The notes beneath the pieces are model-generated. The model was not told the DNA's origin, searched no databases, and saw only the letters and a program-made list of their open reading frames with translations. Below are positions 22,744 to 33,431 of a stretch of 64,000 bases of DNA, one piece after another. The DNA comes from Oscarella lobularis. Lineage: Eukaryota > Porifera > Homoscleromorpha > Homosclerophorida > Oscarellidae. Within the stretch, counting starts at the first letter, position 1. Each line of letters begins with the position of its first letter. Location of the stretch: NCBI RefSeq assembly GCF_947507565.1, contig NC_089176.1, positions 3,534,001-3,598,000 on the forward strand. Reading direction: 5' to 3'. The translations under genes and the position numbers were made by a program.

Positions 22744-24186
22744 ATGCTTATTGTCGCGTCTTTGTTCTTAGTGGCCGGCGCGGCGGCCAGCTGCACTCGC
22801 AGTCGATTCGGTTGCTGCTTGGATGGCGTCACGACTTCCACAAACCCGGAAGACGTAGGATGTCCGGCGATTTCGCCGGGACAATCGGATTCCACCTGCT
22901 CGACGTATCTCCAAAGCCTTCCTGCCGCTTGCTCGACGCGAACTAATTGCCGAAAGATTACCTGTCTCGTCCAAGTACTTCATGTGTCGATGGCAGTGAC
23001 GATCTCCTTTCACCGCTGCTCCCAACCTCTTGCGATGAACGTCACGGTCGCCGACACTGGTAACTCGTTCACTTGGCAGCGTCTGGTTGCTGGCAAGACA
23101 ACCGTTGAGGTCGCCAACGCCGACACGGTCATCGAGCCCAGTGGCGACATAAACGTGTTTGCCGTTGCCCTTATCAACAATGGCCCTCAAATTTTTTCAT
23201 CCGGCCAAGTTTGGGCATCCTTCGCTCTTCGTACGTCACTTCGTAATTACCAGACGGGTCAATTGACTCTGAGAGATATCATCGTCGTTCCCTACTCTCA
23301 AGTGCCAGTCGAAACATCGGACTGCTCTTCGAGCAATACTCCGTCACAGGATTGCGGCACGACGAGCTCGGTAGTGCAGCACAGCCAAGGTGGGGTGTGC
23401 ACCGGCAATAAGAAGTGCGTTTGGGCAGCAAGCGGCAGCAGTGTCCCTGTCGTCTGCTACACCTGCCCTTCGGGAAGCTGCCCTTCAGGCACGTCGGCAA
23501 GTCGACTTTGTGGCAGCAACGGCGTCACCTACGATAGCGACTGCCATATGAGACAAGACTCCTGTAACTACTACACGGAAATACGAGTTACCCAAACGGG
23601 TTCGTGCAATGGATCGTCGACTCCTCCCAATCCCGTTGATCATTTGCCGTCAAGTTTCGGCGGGTTGGACGACGAGGATCAGGCGTTTCTTCGCGACTAC
23701 GTCGTTTCTATAAAAATGAGTTTGATCGATGCTACATATACTGTTCAATACATTGAAATTCAACTTCGCACTGCTCTTGAGTACAATATCGTCATCCTTG
23801 ACATAAACAGTGCCGCTGGAAGTTCGAATATAACTTTTTACGCGTACCATCTGCACAGTGAGGAGTTGGTGTCCGTCAAAGCTGACGTTCTCATCAAGAA
23901 AGTGAAAAATTCTTTCCTTACAATTGGTCGCCTGCTTCGTGTTGAGGTGACAAATGCAGCTCAACTGAGCGTTCCCGACTCTGGGAACGATACGAATGTG
24001 GTAGTTATCGTTGTACCTGTTGTGATCTGCATTGTTTGCGTCGCATTGCTCGTCGTTCTCGGCATTTGGTTTTTGAAGAGGCGTCAAGGCAGCGGAGGCA
24101 TTTCGGGTGGCACTGAAGACGTCTCCTATCTTCCTCAACAAGACGAGGTGTCAATTCAGAAGGAGAAAATCGACGGAGCAGTCTGA
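22744..24186 (+). CDS. Single-exon type I membrane protein with Cys-rich and Kazal-type modules
   Basis: I do not recognise this as a named gene. It is one open frame of 480 residues. Features in order: signal peptide (MLIVASLFLVAGAAAS); a short Cys-rich cassette RFGCCLDGVTTS...GC resembling the CC-DG motif seen in papilin-type proteins; an Asn/Gly-rich domain with no recognised family; a second Cys cluster (about residues 205-240); a Kazal/follistatin-like module (LCGSNGVTYDSDC, about residues 258-290); a possible SEA-like region before the membrane; a transmembrane helix (about residues 418-445, VVIVVPVVICIVCVALLVVL) and a short charged cytoplasmic tail. A cell-surface protease-inhibitor or adhesion role is possible, not shown. 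It sits between two paralogous F-box genes, on the opposite strand. Confidence 0.7.
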   Translation: MLIVASLFLVAGAAASCTRSRFGCCLDGVTTSTNPEDVGCPAISPGQSDSTCSTYLQSLPAACSTRTNCRKITCLVQVLHVSMAVTISFHRCSQPLAMNVTVADTGNSFTWQRLVAGKTTVEVANADTVIEPSGDINVFAVALINNGPQIFSSGQVWASFALRTSLRNYQTGQLTLRDIIVVPYSQVPVETSDCSSSNTPSQDCGTTSSVVQHSQGGVCTGNKKCVWAASGSSVPVVCYTCPSGSCPSGTSASRLCGSNGVTYDSDCHMRQDSCNYYTEIRVTQTGSCNGSSTPPNPVDHLPSSFGGLDDEDQAFLRDYVVSIKMSLIDATYTVQYIEIQLRTALEYNIVILDINSAAGSSNITFYAYHLHSEELVSVKADVLIKKVKNSFLTIGRLLRVEVTNAAQLSVPDSGNDTNVVVIVVPVVICIVCVALLVVLGIWFLKRRQGSGGISGGTEDVSYLPQQDEVSIQKEKIDGAV

Positions 24187-24506
24187 GCAGCCTGAGATGA
24201 GGTTCCCGGCATTGTGGTCCCTTTTTTTTGTTGCAGCAACACTTGTTTTTTTTGATTCACGTTTTTTTCGATGTATATGTGGTCTATCTGAAGTCAAAGC
24301 CGGAGAAAATTCTTTCTTTCTTCACCGCTTTGCATTCACACACAGACGACGCGCTAACCTTCCTAACAAACGATTTTGCATGAGCACTCGGTCTCCTTTA
24401 GCTAAAACAATCAGAAAACCTGCGTCTCATCATGTGCAGTAGGTCTGTCTCAAGACGCAACTATGACAGAAAAATTGAAGCGGCACGTTGCGTATAAAAA
24501 TCTTGG
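24187..24506. other. Convergent 3' intergenic region
   Basis: This 320-bp stretch lies between the stop of the Kazal membrane protein (plus) and the stop of F-box/LRR 2 (minus). It is T-rich at its start and should hold both 3' UTRs. No repeat or RNA gene is visible. Confidence 0.5.
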
Positions 24507-26774
24507 TCACGGACTCTTATGCCACTCTACTTGTTCTAACCACGCTTTCATGTTTTCTTCGGCTGTTGCATGGCTTCCCCTTCCTGTAATTTTATTGACT
24601 TCGTTGGGATGGTTTCCAATGACAAAATGTAACGACTCTCTGGTAAATCTATTTAATTAAAAAACGCGCGCTGCTAGGGTAAATGACGGCTCGTCGTGAT
24701 TTTCTACTGTACCTTTCCTGCAGAATTTTTCTAAGGCGCGTACAGTGGGCATGCTTCAAGGCAGTAAATAGGTGAAAAACCATGAGTTTTCGTGCCGATT
24801 CAAATACTTTTATCACTGATCTATGATCCGGAACTCTATATAAAAACGAAGCACGCGTTTTTCAAACTCCTAAATACGATTGTGATCGCCTACCTTCCTT
24901 TGATCAATTCCAGACGGCAGTACCTTAGCTCCACGCAGCAACATAAGCTATCAGCAAACGTAGACGAAAAATCCAAATACGTTTGCATCAATCTAAAGAA
25001 ATTATTAGGTATCTGACACGCTCGATGACTCTATAAGCAATGACCCTAATCTCTCCAGCTTCCGACAATGCCGAAGCGCTTGGATCAAATTTGCGAGGGT
25101 AGTCGAGTGACTGGTTATGCCCAAATTATCCAAAATCAACTCTCGCAGACCGGTGCAATTCTATCACAGACCAAATCAAAGCAAAAGGTCTACTTACATA
25201 TCCCTACGTACCTTAGTAATGACAGGCAGACCGCTAAAATCCGTAAGCTGACGTATTTTCCTGATCACCAAGCTACGAAGATTCGACCACAAAGAAAACT
25301 TGGCCAATGGACAAAGCACGTGAACCCGACTAGAAACTACCGTTACACACAGCGGCGATTTACCGAACGCGAGCGTCTACGTACCACAACTGCGCCTGAG
25401 CGGAACGAAGCGCCTCGATGGAAACGTGAGAAAGTTGAGTACCTCGCACGACGCTTTCGATGCTCTCATGTCCAACACGCGACGTTTCCGTGGGAAAGAA
25501 GAACACCTCCGGCGACGCGTGGAGCCGTCGAAGGCGCGACAGTCTCGCCAACGACGCGCAAATCTTCTTGTGCTCGACGGCGGGAAAAGGAAACGATTTG
25601 AAAGCAAATATGCCGAAAATGTCAAGAACTTCCAAGCGCGAACACCTCTCGATGATCGACGCGAGATAATCAACGTCCCCATAAAACATTTTCCAATTGC
25701 CGGCGAGCCAGAGCTTCGTGAGACGCTCAAGCAAAGTATGACAACTGCTCAACGTCGACAGGCTTCCGAACGTAAGATCGTCATTGTGACTTAAATCGAG
25801 CTCGACAACGCGAGACGACTCGTCGTTAAGCGATTCCAACAACGCCTCGCAGAACGAGTCCGTTAGACGACACTTGGACAATCGTAACGAAGTCAAACAA
25901 GAACTCGAAGCGAGGAGAAGGGAGGATAGCAGGCGAATGTCCTTCTGGCTATCCAACACGCTAATCAGCTCTTTTAGATTATTGTGATTGGCAACGCGAT
26001 CGACGGCGAAGTGATGGGGACCGCTCCATATGTCAATCGACGTGCAGTGCGACGACGTCCAGTCGACGAGGAGAGGCGTGGCGACGTGGAGAGTCGAGCA
26101 CATGTAGAAGCCGGTGTCCCACAAACTGCTACTTCCGACGTCCTCATCGGAGAAAATGGTGATGAGTTGAAATCGACGGAGCTCGGGAAAGAATTGCAGG
26201 AAGAATAATCGCGTGTAAAAGTTTGACGTCACGCCCACGTGATACATGGCGACGGAAAGCGTTCGTAGCGTGCGTTGCAATTCCGATTTGACTAAATTCG
26301 CCGATTTCGATCGCCATTGAACGAGCGCCGATTCGTTGCGATGCAATTCGGACGAAAGTCGAATTGAGAGCGTTTCGAGGCGACGAAAATTCGACAACAC
26401 GTCGAGGAGACGCGCGACGGTCACGTGCATTCCGTCGAGTGCGAGAACGCGCAAATCTCGCCACGATGTCTTCGCTGCTGGAAGCGAGAGCCAGTGGCAG
26501 TTTCTCACGCTTAGCGATTCGATTTTGTCGCTGCGAGTGGAGAGGAAGTCGCGCAGGCCCGTCGTCGTTAGATAGGACGCGTTTTCGAACGACGTCGACC
26601 TGAGGAAGCGAGTTGTTTTTCTAAGCGGAAGCAATCCGCGATACTGCACCTCGTCGCTTTCGTTGTTGAATACACGTCGTAGAGTCTCTTTGAGGTCATT
26701 GCAAGACGGCAGCACGATCGCGCGTCCAGAGAGTTGAAAAGAATAAGCACTATCTCGTTTGGAAGCGAATCCAT
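24507..26774 (-). CDS. F-box/leucine-rich repeat protein 2 (paralogue of the gene at 20363-22552)
   Basis: Exon 1 (26650-26774) encodes the F-box, MDSLPNEIVLILFNSLDARS...LAMTSKRLYDVYS. Intron 26600-26649 is 50 bp. Exon 2 (25381-26599) carries the LRR region (ENASYLTTTGLRDFLS, IESLSVRNCHWLSLP, CLTSLRLSKCRLTDSF, VVELDLSHNDDLTFG, LWLAGNWKMF). Later exons run about 25210-25305 (FSLWSNLRSLVIRK), 25030-25120 (LILDNLGITSHS), 24890-24990 (VELRYCRLELIKG), 24725-24840 and 24507-24655, which ends WHKSP. The order and lengths match the first copy while protein identity is moderate, so the duplication is old compared with the SVEP1-like one. A role in SCF-mediated ubiquitylation is inferred from the F-box. 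Confidence 0.8.
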
Positions 26775-26832
26775 TGGCTTTCACTTTCTCTTAACGCGCG
26801 CTTAGCGCCTGGCTTCTCTTCCCGGATGCGAA
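26775..26832. promoter_or_regulatory. 58-bp divergent region between F-box/LRR 2 and ATG12
   Basis: Only 58 bp separate the two ATG codons, so the transcripts must start extremely close to the coding sequence or overlap at their 5' ends. No TATA box is evident. Confidence 0.5.
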
Positions 26833-27346
26833 ATGAGCGAGAGTCTTTTGGCAACGTCTCCTTCTCAAGCGGACGGTTCCGACGAGCCGTCGTCGGACTC
26901 TCCGAAAGGTATATGAGCGAGGCGTATTTTTCGATCATCGAACGACGCGTCGTTGCGCAGTTACGGTGCTCCTGCGGCCAGCGGCCGACGCCCCTATACT
27001 CAAACAGAAGAAATACAACGTGAATAGAGACAAAACGGCTGCCTGGATTTGTTCATTTTTGCAAAGGCGCATCCAATGTCGCCAGGACGAGCAAGTCGTA
27101 CGTATACGTACTATCATCGCCTAGTAATAAGGTAGAGGGCCCAAAATATTATCTCTTTGTTTTTATAGTATTTATACGTTGCCCAATCGTTTGTGCCTAC
27201 ACCAGATCAGACAGTGGGCAATATGTATGAGGTAAGGTTCCTTCTGCTCTACGACGGTGTGTGCTTATGCATGAGTGTCGTTGCAGTGTTTCGGTTCGGA
27301 CGGAAAACTGGTTTTACATTACTGTAAAAGTCAAGCGTGGGGATAA
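26833..27346 (+). CDS. ATG12: Ubiquitin-like autophagy protein ATG12
   Basis: ATG12 is the ubiquitin-like modifier conjugated to ATG5; the conjugate promotes LC3/ATG8 lipidation at the phagophore. Four exons (26833-26908, 26961-27097, 27169-27231, 27287-27346) give 111 residues. The beta-grasp domain starts with VTVLLRPAADAPILKQKK. The ending YVAQSFVPTPDQTVGNMYECF and then GSDGKLVLHYCKSQAWG matches the family nearly exactly, and the terminal Gly needed for conjugation is present. The acidic N-terminal tail is short. It is convergent with CFAP52 and divergent from F-box/LRR 2. Confidence 0.97.
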
Positions 27347-27362
27347 TAATAATAATAATAAT
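27344..27362 (+). repeat. (TAA)n microsatellite at the ATG12 stop codon
   Basis: Six TAA units follow the last Gly codon, and the first unit is the ATG12 stop codon itself. Length changes would not alter the protein. Confidence 0.9.
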
Positions 27363-27490
27363 ATATGTACGCATAGACTGGAGTCGCCATGGAAGAGGGG
27401 GTTTTTTGGTTGGTTAGGTTTTTCTACAATAAAATAAGCCGAAAAGTTCTTTTTGTTTCCGCTGCTTTCTTGAGGTCGACGACACTCCTT

Positions 27491-30025
27491 CTACGTCGCC
27501 TTTTGGCCCGATACGTTTGGGCATTTCCACTTGAATATGGCCCCGTCGTTGCTGACGCTAACGATGTGCTTTTGATCGGGCGAAATTCGAAGTCGCGTCA
27601 CTTTTCCGCTGTGACCGGCACCGATGTGCGTCACTTCGCCCTCGTTGTAGAGCCATACCTAGAAACGAGGACTAGTCGCGCTACAGACAGACAAAAGACG
27701 TCGTCACTTACTTTAATCAGCTTGTCTTCTGATCCCGTCACAAAGAACTTTCCGTCGGACGATATGTCCATGCCGTTGATCGACGACGTCGCCGAAGCTT
27801 CCAATTCCCTGATCTGCGACCCGTCAAACGTTTCCCAGTAGCCAATCTGTAACAAAAAGTGAACGTATAGACTATAATGTCTTAAAGGTTACTATACCTG
27901 TCTGTCTGTGCCGCACGTTATAATCTGAGTCTCGCTCGGATTGTAGCAGACTCCCATGAATAGGGTATTGGCGAAAATTATCTGATTTCGCACGAATCGT
28001 CTATAGAAAAAAATCGGCGTACAATTATAATCAATAGAGAAATCGGTGGTTTACCTGAGGTCCCATATGATGCACGTTCCGTCCGTGCTGGCGCTCACGC
28101 ACTCGGCGTCGTTCTGACGCACCTTGATCGACGACACGGCGCCGCGATGCTCTTTGAGCGCGTGCTTCATCATACGAGTCGCCACGTCCCATATGCGCAC
28201 CTGACCCTCGCCGCCGCCGCTGACAATGCGACTGCTGTCGTGAGTCGTCGCAACGGCAGTCACACCCTACAGAGAAAATAATATTTTGTAATTGAAACCC
28301 CTATCTTTTTACCTCGTTGTGAGCATCGTTGATTATGTACATGAGTTTTCCCGTTTCTGGCGTGTACATACGAATTTTCCCGTCGTTCCATCCCGTCACG
28401 ATGGAACGGCCGTCGTGAGCGATGGTAAACGCGTTGCAGACCATGTTCGCGACGGCGATTCGAAGCAATTCCTTGCCGGTCTTTGCATTCCATATGCGGA
28501 CGTCATTCGCCGAACTGGTTCCAAAGAGAATCGACGCTTCCCTAGACGAGAGAAAGATTAGTCGAGAAGAGAATAGACGTTGTGCTACTTGCCAAGCGAA
28601 ACAGATGTCCGTCACCGAATCGGCGTGAGACGTGTGCAACAAATTCGGCTCGAAGCTGGAGAACATGAAGTAGGAAATTTGACATGAAGCAGTCCCAACA
28701 AAGAACTAGAGACAAGAATATGGTTTAATTAGAAATGCGTTAGGAGTAGGTACAAATAAGTCCCCACCTGATGACCCACTCCTCGAAGCGTCACCGAAGT
28801 CACTGGCCCACTAACACTACTAGACCTGTAAAGCGTACAGAAATTCTCATACAGCCTTTCCTAACCGTTGTTCTCCTTACTTGACTTTTGCAAATGAGCC
28901 ACCTTTCAGGACGGCCACGGTGCCGTTTCCCGTACCGATGAGTATCTCGCCGGACTTGAGAAGAGCCATGGACAAGATGCCGAGACTGTACTTGTTCTTC
29001 TGCGGACCGAATTTAGTCAGCAGATTCGTGTTCATGTTGATTTGGAGAACGTCGCCGCTCGTCGTGCCGCAATAGACATAGTCGTCGTTCTGACTAACCT
29101 AATATGTACGCATATGAAAACGCAAAACGAGCTCTTTTTGGGCGTTTACCTGCAGGCATTTGACGACTCTCTTCAGTTGACCTAGATTGCAATCAGTTGC
29201 GCGGATCTTTTTGCTTGCGAGATCCAGTTTCCAAATGCGTAGTGTCCCACTAGAGGAGAGATGACATAGAATTTAATTTTTCCCCCTGCTGTTACTTTAC
29301 AACTTACTTTCCACCTGTCACAAATACATCATCTCTAGTATTGGCATAGGCAATAGCGAACACCGTCCCGGCGCTTTTCATTGCCGCCGGACTTCCACAA
29401 ACGTCTTCTTTCCTCTCCAAATCCCAAACAACGACACTTGGTATAACAAAAAAAAGATGTACAGTATATTAGAAAGGACAAGGGTTTTCTGCTTTCATTC
29501 TAGTATACCTGTTGTCGTCCTGGCCTCCCAGACTGGCGAGAAACTTCTCATTTGGCGAAAAGGCGAGCGCCTCCACTTTGACTTTGTGCTGAGTGAATTT
29601 CGCGTAGACTTCGCGTTTCTCGTAGTCCCACACAATTACGTCGGCCTAAAAAGAACGTCGCGACAGTCGATAGACCGGCGCAGCGCGAGTATCGCTTCGC
29701 ACGGTGAAGCCCATGTGGGTCATCTGCCCGGATGCGATGAATCGGCCGCTTTTCGAGACGGCGACGCACGAAACGCTGTTCGTGTGGCCCGTGAGATGCC
29801 GCTGCTTTTGCGTTTTGATCTCCTCGATGATTATGTTGCAGCCAATGGGATAAACGACGTGCTCGCTGTCTGGATGGACGTGGAGACCGCTCGGTATGTG
29901 GCCTAATCGTAAAGGAACGCGTTTTTGCGAGATCTGTTAAAGCAAATAGAATGCTTACCATTGAAACCAATCGTGTATTCCAGTTCCAGGCGCGGAACGT
30001 CCGCGATTTCGTTCGATTCAGACAT
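27491..30025 (-). CDS. CFAP52: Cilia- and flagella-associated protein 52 (CFAP52/WDR16)
   Basis: CFAP52 is a WD40-repeat inner-junction/ciliary doublet microtubule protein. About 12 exons with short introns cover the whole gene. The start (30025) gives MSESNEIADVPRLELEYTIGFNG. Recognisable stretches in order: EYTIGFNG, GHTNSVSCVAVSKSGRFIASGQ, KVEALAFSPNEKFLASLGGQDD, CGSPAA, TGNGTVAVL, SGPVTSVTLRGVGHQ, WNDGKIRMYTPETGKLMYII, GVTAVATTHDSSRIVSGGGEGQ, ECVSASTDGTCIIWDL, INGMDISSDGKFFVTGSEDKLI and the final NEGEVTHIGAGHSG with VSVSNDGAIFKW. All are close to the animal family. The stop is at 27491, 145 bp from the end of convergent ATG12. Confidence 0.95.
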
Positions 30026-30331
30026 GGAGGGTGAGGAGCTTAGCGACCGCCAAATAATGCTAGTGCGCAAGCGCGGAGATTAAAAAAATAGGGGCGGGAC
30101 GTGATAGCGATATTTAATTTAGACATGACACTGATGGCCAGCGAATTTTTCATAACAGTTTTTTAAATACATCTTTCACGAGTTGGGGTAGCAAATATAT
30201 AATAACAACCGAGCATTCCTATAGAGCTCTACAATGTTCATTTGTTTGTTTGTTTGTTTGTTTTGTGCATAAAAGAAAGCATGCCTCATTGAGACAGCAA
30301 GCGCTGTATTTAATTAAATACTCCCCAACGT
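30026..30331. other. Intergenic between POMGNT2 and CFAP52, with a (TTTG)n run
   Basis: This 306-bp AT-rich gap holds the 5' region of CFAP52 and the 3' UTR of POMGNT2. A (TTTG)5 microsatellite lies at 30241-30262. Nothing else is recognised. Confidence 0.6.
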
Positions 30332-32218
30332 CTACGTGCGGCACTGTAGGCTGCCGCTGAAGGGACCTTCTAGATTTCCAATGACAGACCGAACCCACAC
30401 TATGTAGCTCGTTCCACGTCGAATATTGTCAAAGAACGTATACTCAGTTGCTTGCAACTTATACGCATCATAGCTCTCCTTTCCCTCTTCCTGAATCCAA
30501 ACCTCGTACCACACTTCGCCGGCTATGTAGGCACGATTCCACGACGGCATCCACGTCAATCGAAGACCTATGCCGCCGCCGTCATCCTTTGAACGAACGA
30601 CAACACACGTAACATTCCGCAACTTCGACGGAAATATTTTCTGCCACGGTCCGACGGACGTCACCGTCCGATCGATCGTCTTCAAATTATCCTGTATGTG
30701 AATAGCGCCCTGCCACGCGCGCTTGACGACCGTCAAAACGCTCGATATGTCAACAAACGTGTCCTGATAGATACGATAGAGCCACTCGGGATTCTCGCAG
30801 CACAGATGCCGTCGAACGCGCCGACTCGTCATAATCTCGTCGCGTTCGACGTCGCTCAGATGACCGAGACCGCCGTACGCGGACGGATAATCCGGATGCG
30901 TTATCGTATTCTCCTCGCATTCATTCTCCCACGATTGATAGGCGACATTCATGCCAGGTAACCCAGTCAGCGTCTTATAGGGCTGATATTCGCTCGCCGG
31001 CACGGCGTAGGGAAAGAGTTCGACGAGCGCGGAGCCCTCGCCGAGAAAGAGCGCCAACGCGAGCGACGATCCGTGCATACCGATCAGAATCGACGCGTTA
31101 GCAACGGCGACGATCTGATCGCGCAACGACGTCGTCTCGACGCTCAACACGTTGACGGACGTCTCCATTTTCGTCGATACGCTCGCCGACAGTTCGTTCT
31201 CATTCAATATAATCCGATTCATTGATCGACTGAGAAGAACAATGGATCCCGGTTTGATATTGTCCTTGGGAAATAGGTAGCGATTCGACGACGCCGTCGA
31301 CTCGACGACGCCGAGCCGTTCCTTAAAAAACGCGACGAATTGTCGAAGAAGATTTCCCGTGGCGTGCGTGTCCGGTATGGCGCCTTGAGGCTCGTGGAAG
31401 CCATACTGATACCAGGTCGAAAGTTTACTCAAGCCCACTATGGCATCTTCGAAGCAGACTAAGTTCGATCCGGCGTCGCCGCCGCCGCCGCCGCCGCCAA
31501 GTTGAATCAAGTCCTTTCGAGTCAAAATCCCGTCGTCGAATGGGACGAGAAGTTGATATAGATCGATGTAGGCGCTGCCGTCGTCGTCGTTGTGTCGATC
31601 GACGGCGACGAGTCGATACTTGCATCCGGTCGTTAGACAGTCGATAAGTTGATTTTGCCGCAGGGTGAAGTAAATCGGTAGGAGATCGTCGTGGAGAACG
31701 TGCATGAAATTTCCCGGGTTGAAGCGATTGAAGACGACGTGACGACCGCGCTCGTAGGCGCCGACGCGAAACGATTCTTCGAATTCCTTCTCTTTAGTGC
31801 GTGGGCGCGGTCGGAGAGTAGACGCCGGCAAATCCGTGTATTCGAAGTGCTGCGTGTTGTGATCGCTCACCGACGAGAGATCGAGAAAGGCGGGATCGAA
31901 ACGTTGCGTCGGGAGGCCGTCGATTGCCGTCTCGGGACCGTGAAAGAAGAGAAATTCGTCGTTCGACGGCCAATAGCAGAGATTTTTGAAGCGACACGAG
32001 CGCGTGCGCGCCGAATCGCCTTGGCAAAAGACCGACGAGCCGCGCGCGACGACGTCGTTCGGCGATAACGACGACGCGGCTTCGTTTTGTTGTCGTTTCG
32101 ACGCTTCGTCGTCGTCGCCGTCGCTACCGCGATCCGTTGCGAGCCAAAGCGCGACGATCGCGAGGAAGAAACAGCCGGCGATGCCTCTTCGCGACGAGAT
32201 CATCGTGTCGTGCGCCAC
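30332..32218 (-). CDS. POMGNT2: Protein O-mannose beta-1,4-N-acetylglucosaminyltransferase 2 (POMGNT2-like)
   Basis: This GT61-family ER enzyme adds GlcNAc to O-mannose on alpha-dystroglycan in vertebrates. One open frame of 628 residues. A type II signal anchor (about residues 11-28, GIAGCFFLAIVALWLATD) is followed by a low-complexity stem, then the catalytic region: CRFKNLCYWPSNDEFLFFHG, HVVFNRFNPGNFMHVLHDDLLP, IVLLSRSMNRIILNENEL, and ILIGMHGSSLALALFLGEGS with VELFPYAV, motifs typical of the family. A fibronectin type III-like domain forms the C-terminus (about residues 535-628). The length slightly exceeds the human protein, mostly in the Asp/Gln stem and a Gly run (about residue 253). It is intronless in this window. 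Confidence 0.9.
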   Translation of the reverse strand: MAHDTMISSRRGIAGCFFLAIVALWLATDRGSDGDDDEASKRQQNEAASSLSPNDVVARGSSVFCQGDSARTRSCRFKNLCYWPSNDEFLFFHGPETAIDGLPTQRFDPAFLDLSSVSDHNTQHFEYTDLPASTLRPRPRTKEKEFEESFRVGAYERGRHVVFNRFNPGNFMHVLHDDLLPIYFTLRQNQLIDCLTTGCKYRLVAVDRHNDDDGSAYIDLYQLLVPFDDGILTRKDLIQLGGGGGGGDAGSNLVCFEDAIVGLSKLSTWYQYGFHEPQGAIPDTHATGNLLRQFVAFFKERLGVVESTASSNRYLFPKDNIKPGSIVLLSRSMNRIILNENELSASVSTKMETSVNVLSVETTSLRDQIVAVANASILIGMHGSSLALALFLGEGSALVELFPYAVPASEYQPYKTLTGLPGMNVAYQSWENECEENTITHPDYPSAYGGLGHLSDVERDEIMTSRRVRRHLCCENPEWLYRIYQDTFVDISSVLTVVKRAWQGAIHIQDNLKTIDRTVTSVGPWQKIFPSKLRNVTCVVVRSKDDGGGIGLRLTWMPSWNRAYIAGEVWYEVWIQEEGKESYDAYKLQATEYTFFDNIRRGTSYIVWVRSVIGNLEGPFSGSLQCRT

Positions 32219-33431
32219 GGTGAGGCTACGCGGTGGAACAGGAACTACGTCGAGAATCCGATTGGCTTTAGCTTTATTGCTCTACTTGGTCTCATCCTAA
32301 CGCAGTCACTGCACGGGATTCCTAGCGCCTTTTCGTGATTATACAAACAAGACGCTCGGCAGCTCCTGCATTTTTGAAGAATGACGAGTACACCGTTACG
32401 CGCTTTGCGGATTCGTCGCGTGCGCGACCTTTTCGCCTTTCTCAGAGACTTTCGTAACACCGTTGACATACGGGGATACCCTTTATGCAAAGCAGCTTTG
32501 AGGTAAGGGGTTGCGGTAGGGGAGTTCCCAGAACTTGCGAAAGTCGTGTACACGTACGAGCCGAAACAAAGGGGTTCGGCGCGGACAACACCGCCGCCGC
32601 CGTGCGAACGTCCGCGTGGAAGGGCTATAATTCGTCGCGCACCACGAGGGCAACGTTGCGAACTCACGCTCCTCGCACCATAGATATATATCTATGCTCG
32701 CACCGCTTCAAAAGAGACACCCCTTTGACCTTTCGCTTTCTAAGCCCGCACACGCTCCCACGCGCAAAATTGCGTTCTTTTTCAAATGTATAATATTAGG
32801 CACATGTGCCCAAATAAATGTTGGAGATGCAACAAAATTGTCTGTACATACACAGACTAAGAAAATAAATATATACGTTCGAGTAGCTAGTAGAGCATGG
32901 CAGCCGCCGCTATCTCGGAGTCTCTTCTAGTAAATACGATTGACCGTTGATGATTGTAGCTTGGACGAAACGAGCCACCGCCGACCGTTCTCAGGGTCTC
33001 TTCGCTGTGAGATTTTATAGGAACGACGACCGACAGGACGGAGAGGACGGCCTTGTAGACGAGTGCCACGGCAATCGCAAGAACGACGGGTATTGCTTTG
33101 AATACTCGCCATCGTCGCTGGACTTGTGTAGGACCTGCACGCGTAAACATCGTAGTGTACTCTGAGCTACGATACCGCCACTTAGGCTATTTATGCGGAT
33201 ACACGGTGTGTCACACCTACGCACAATGCGTCATTCAGACGCCTCCGTGTCCGGCGTGTTCGGAAAAGCCGCAGGATCGTTCACATAAGGGGATTGAGTT
33301 CAGAAGCCTAGTCGAAGCCTCAGAAAAGGAAAGAAATGCGATTATAGTACGCAGCTACTATAAATCCAACCCTACCCCCACCGAAAGTAGCACACCCGAG
33401 CACGCCCCTGGTAACACGTGTCCCGTGCATA
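32219..33431. other. Long intergenic region between POMGNT2 and MPG
   Basis: This 1.2-kb stretch separates two divergently transcribed genes and is larger than most gaps here. Both strands carry several open frames of 60-140 codons, but they overlap each other and show no recognisable family. The GC-rich part at about 32480-32660 includes a run of GCC triplets. One small membrane-type ORF (32887-33150) is listed separately. Confidence 0.5.
32887..33150 (-). CDS. Possible small single-pass membrane protein (87 aa)
   Basis: An open frame of 87 codons encodes a basic N-terminus (QRRWRVFKA), one hydrophobic helix of about 25 residues (IPVVLAIAVALVYKAVLSVL) and a polar tail. No family is recognised. 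Competing open frames on both strands and lack of splice or homology support make it tentative. Confidence 0.3.
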   Translation of the reverse strand: MFTRAGPTQVQRRWRVFKAIPVVLAIAVALVYKAVLSVLSVVVPIKSHSEETLRTVGGGSFRPSYNHQRSIVFTRRDSEIAAAAMLY

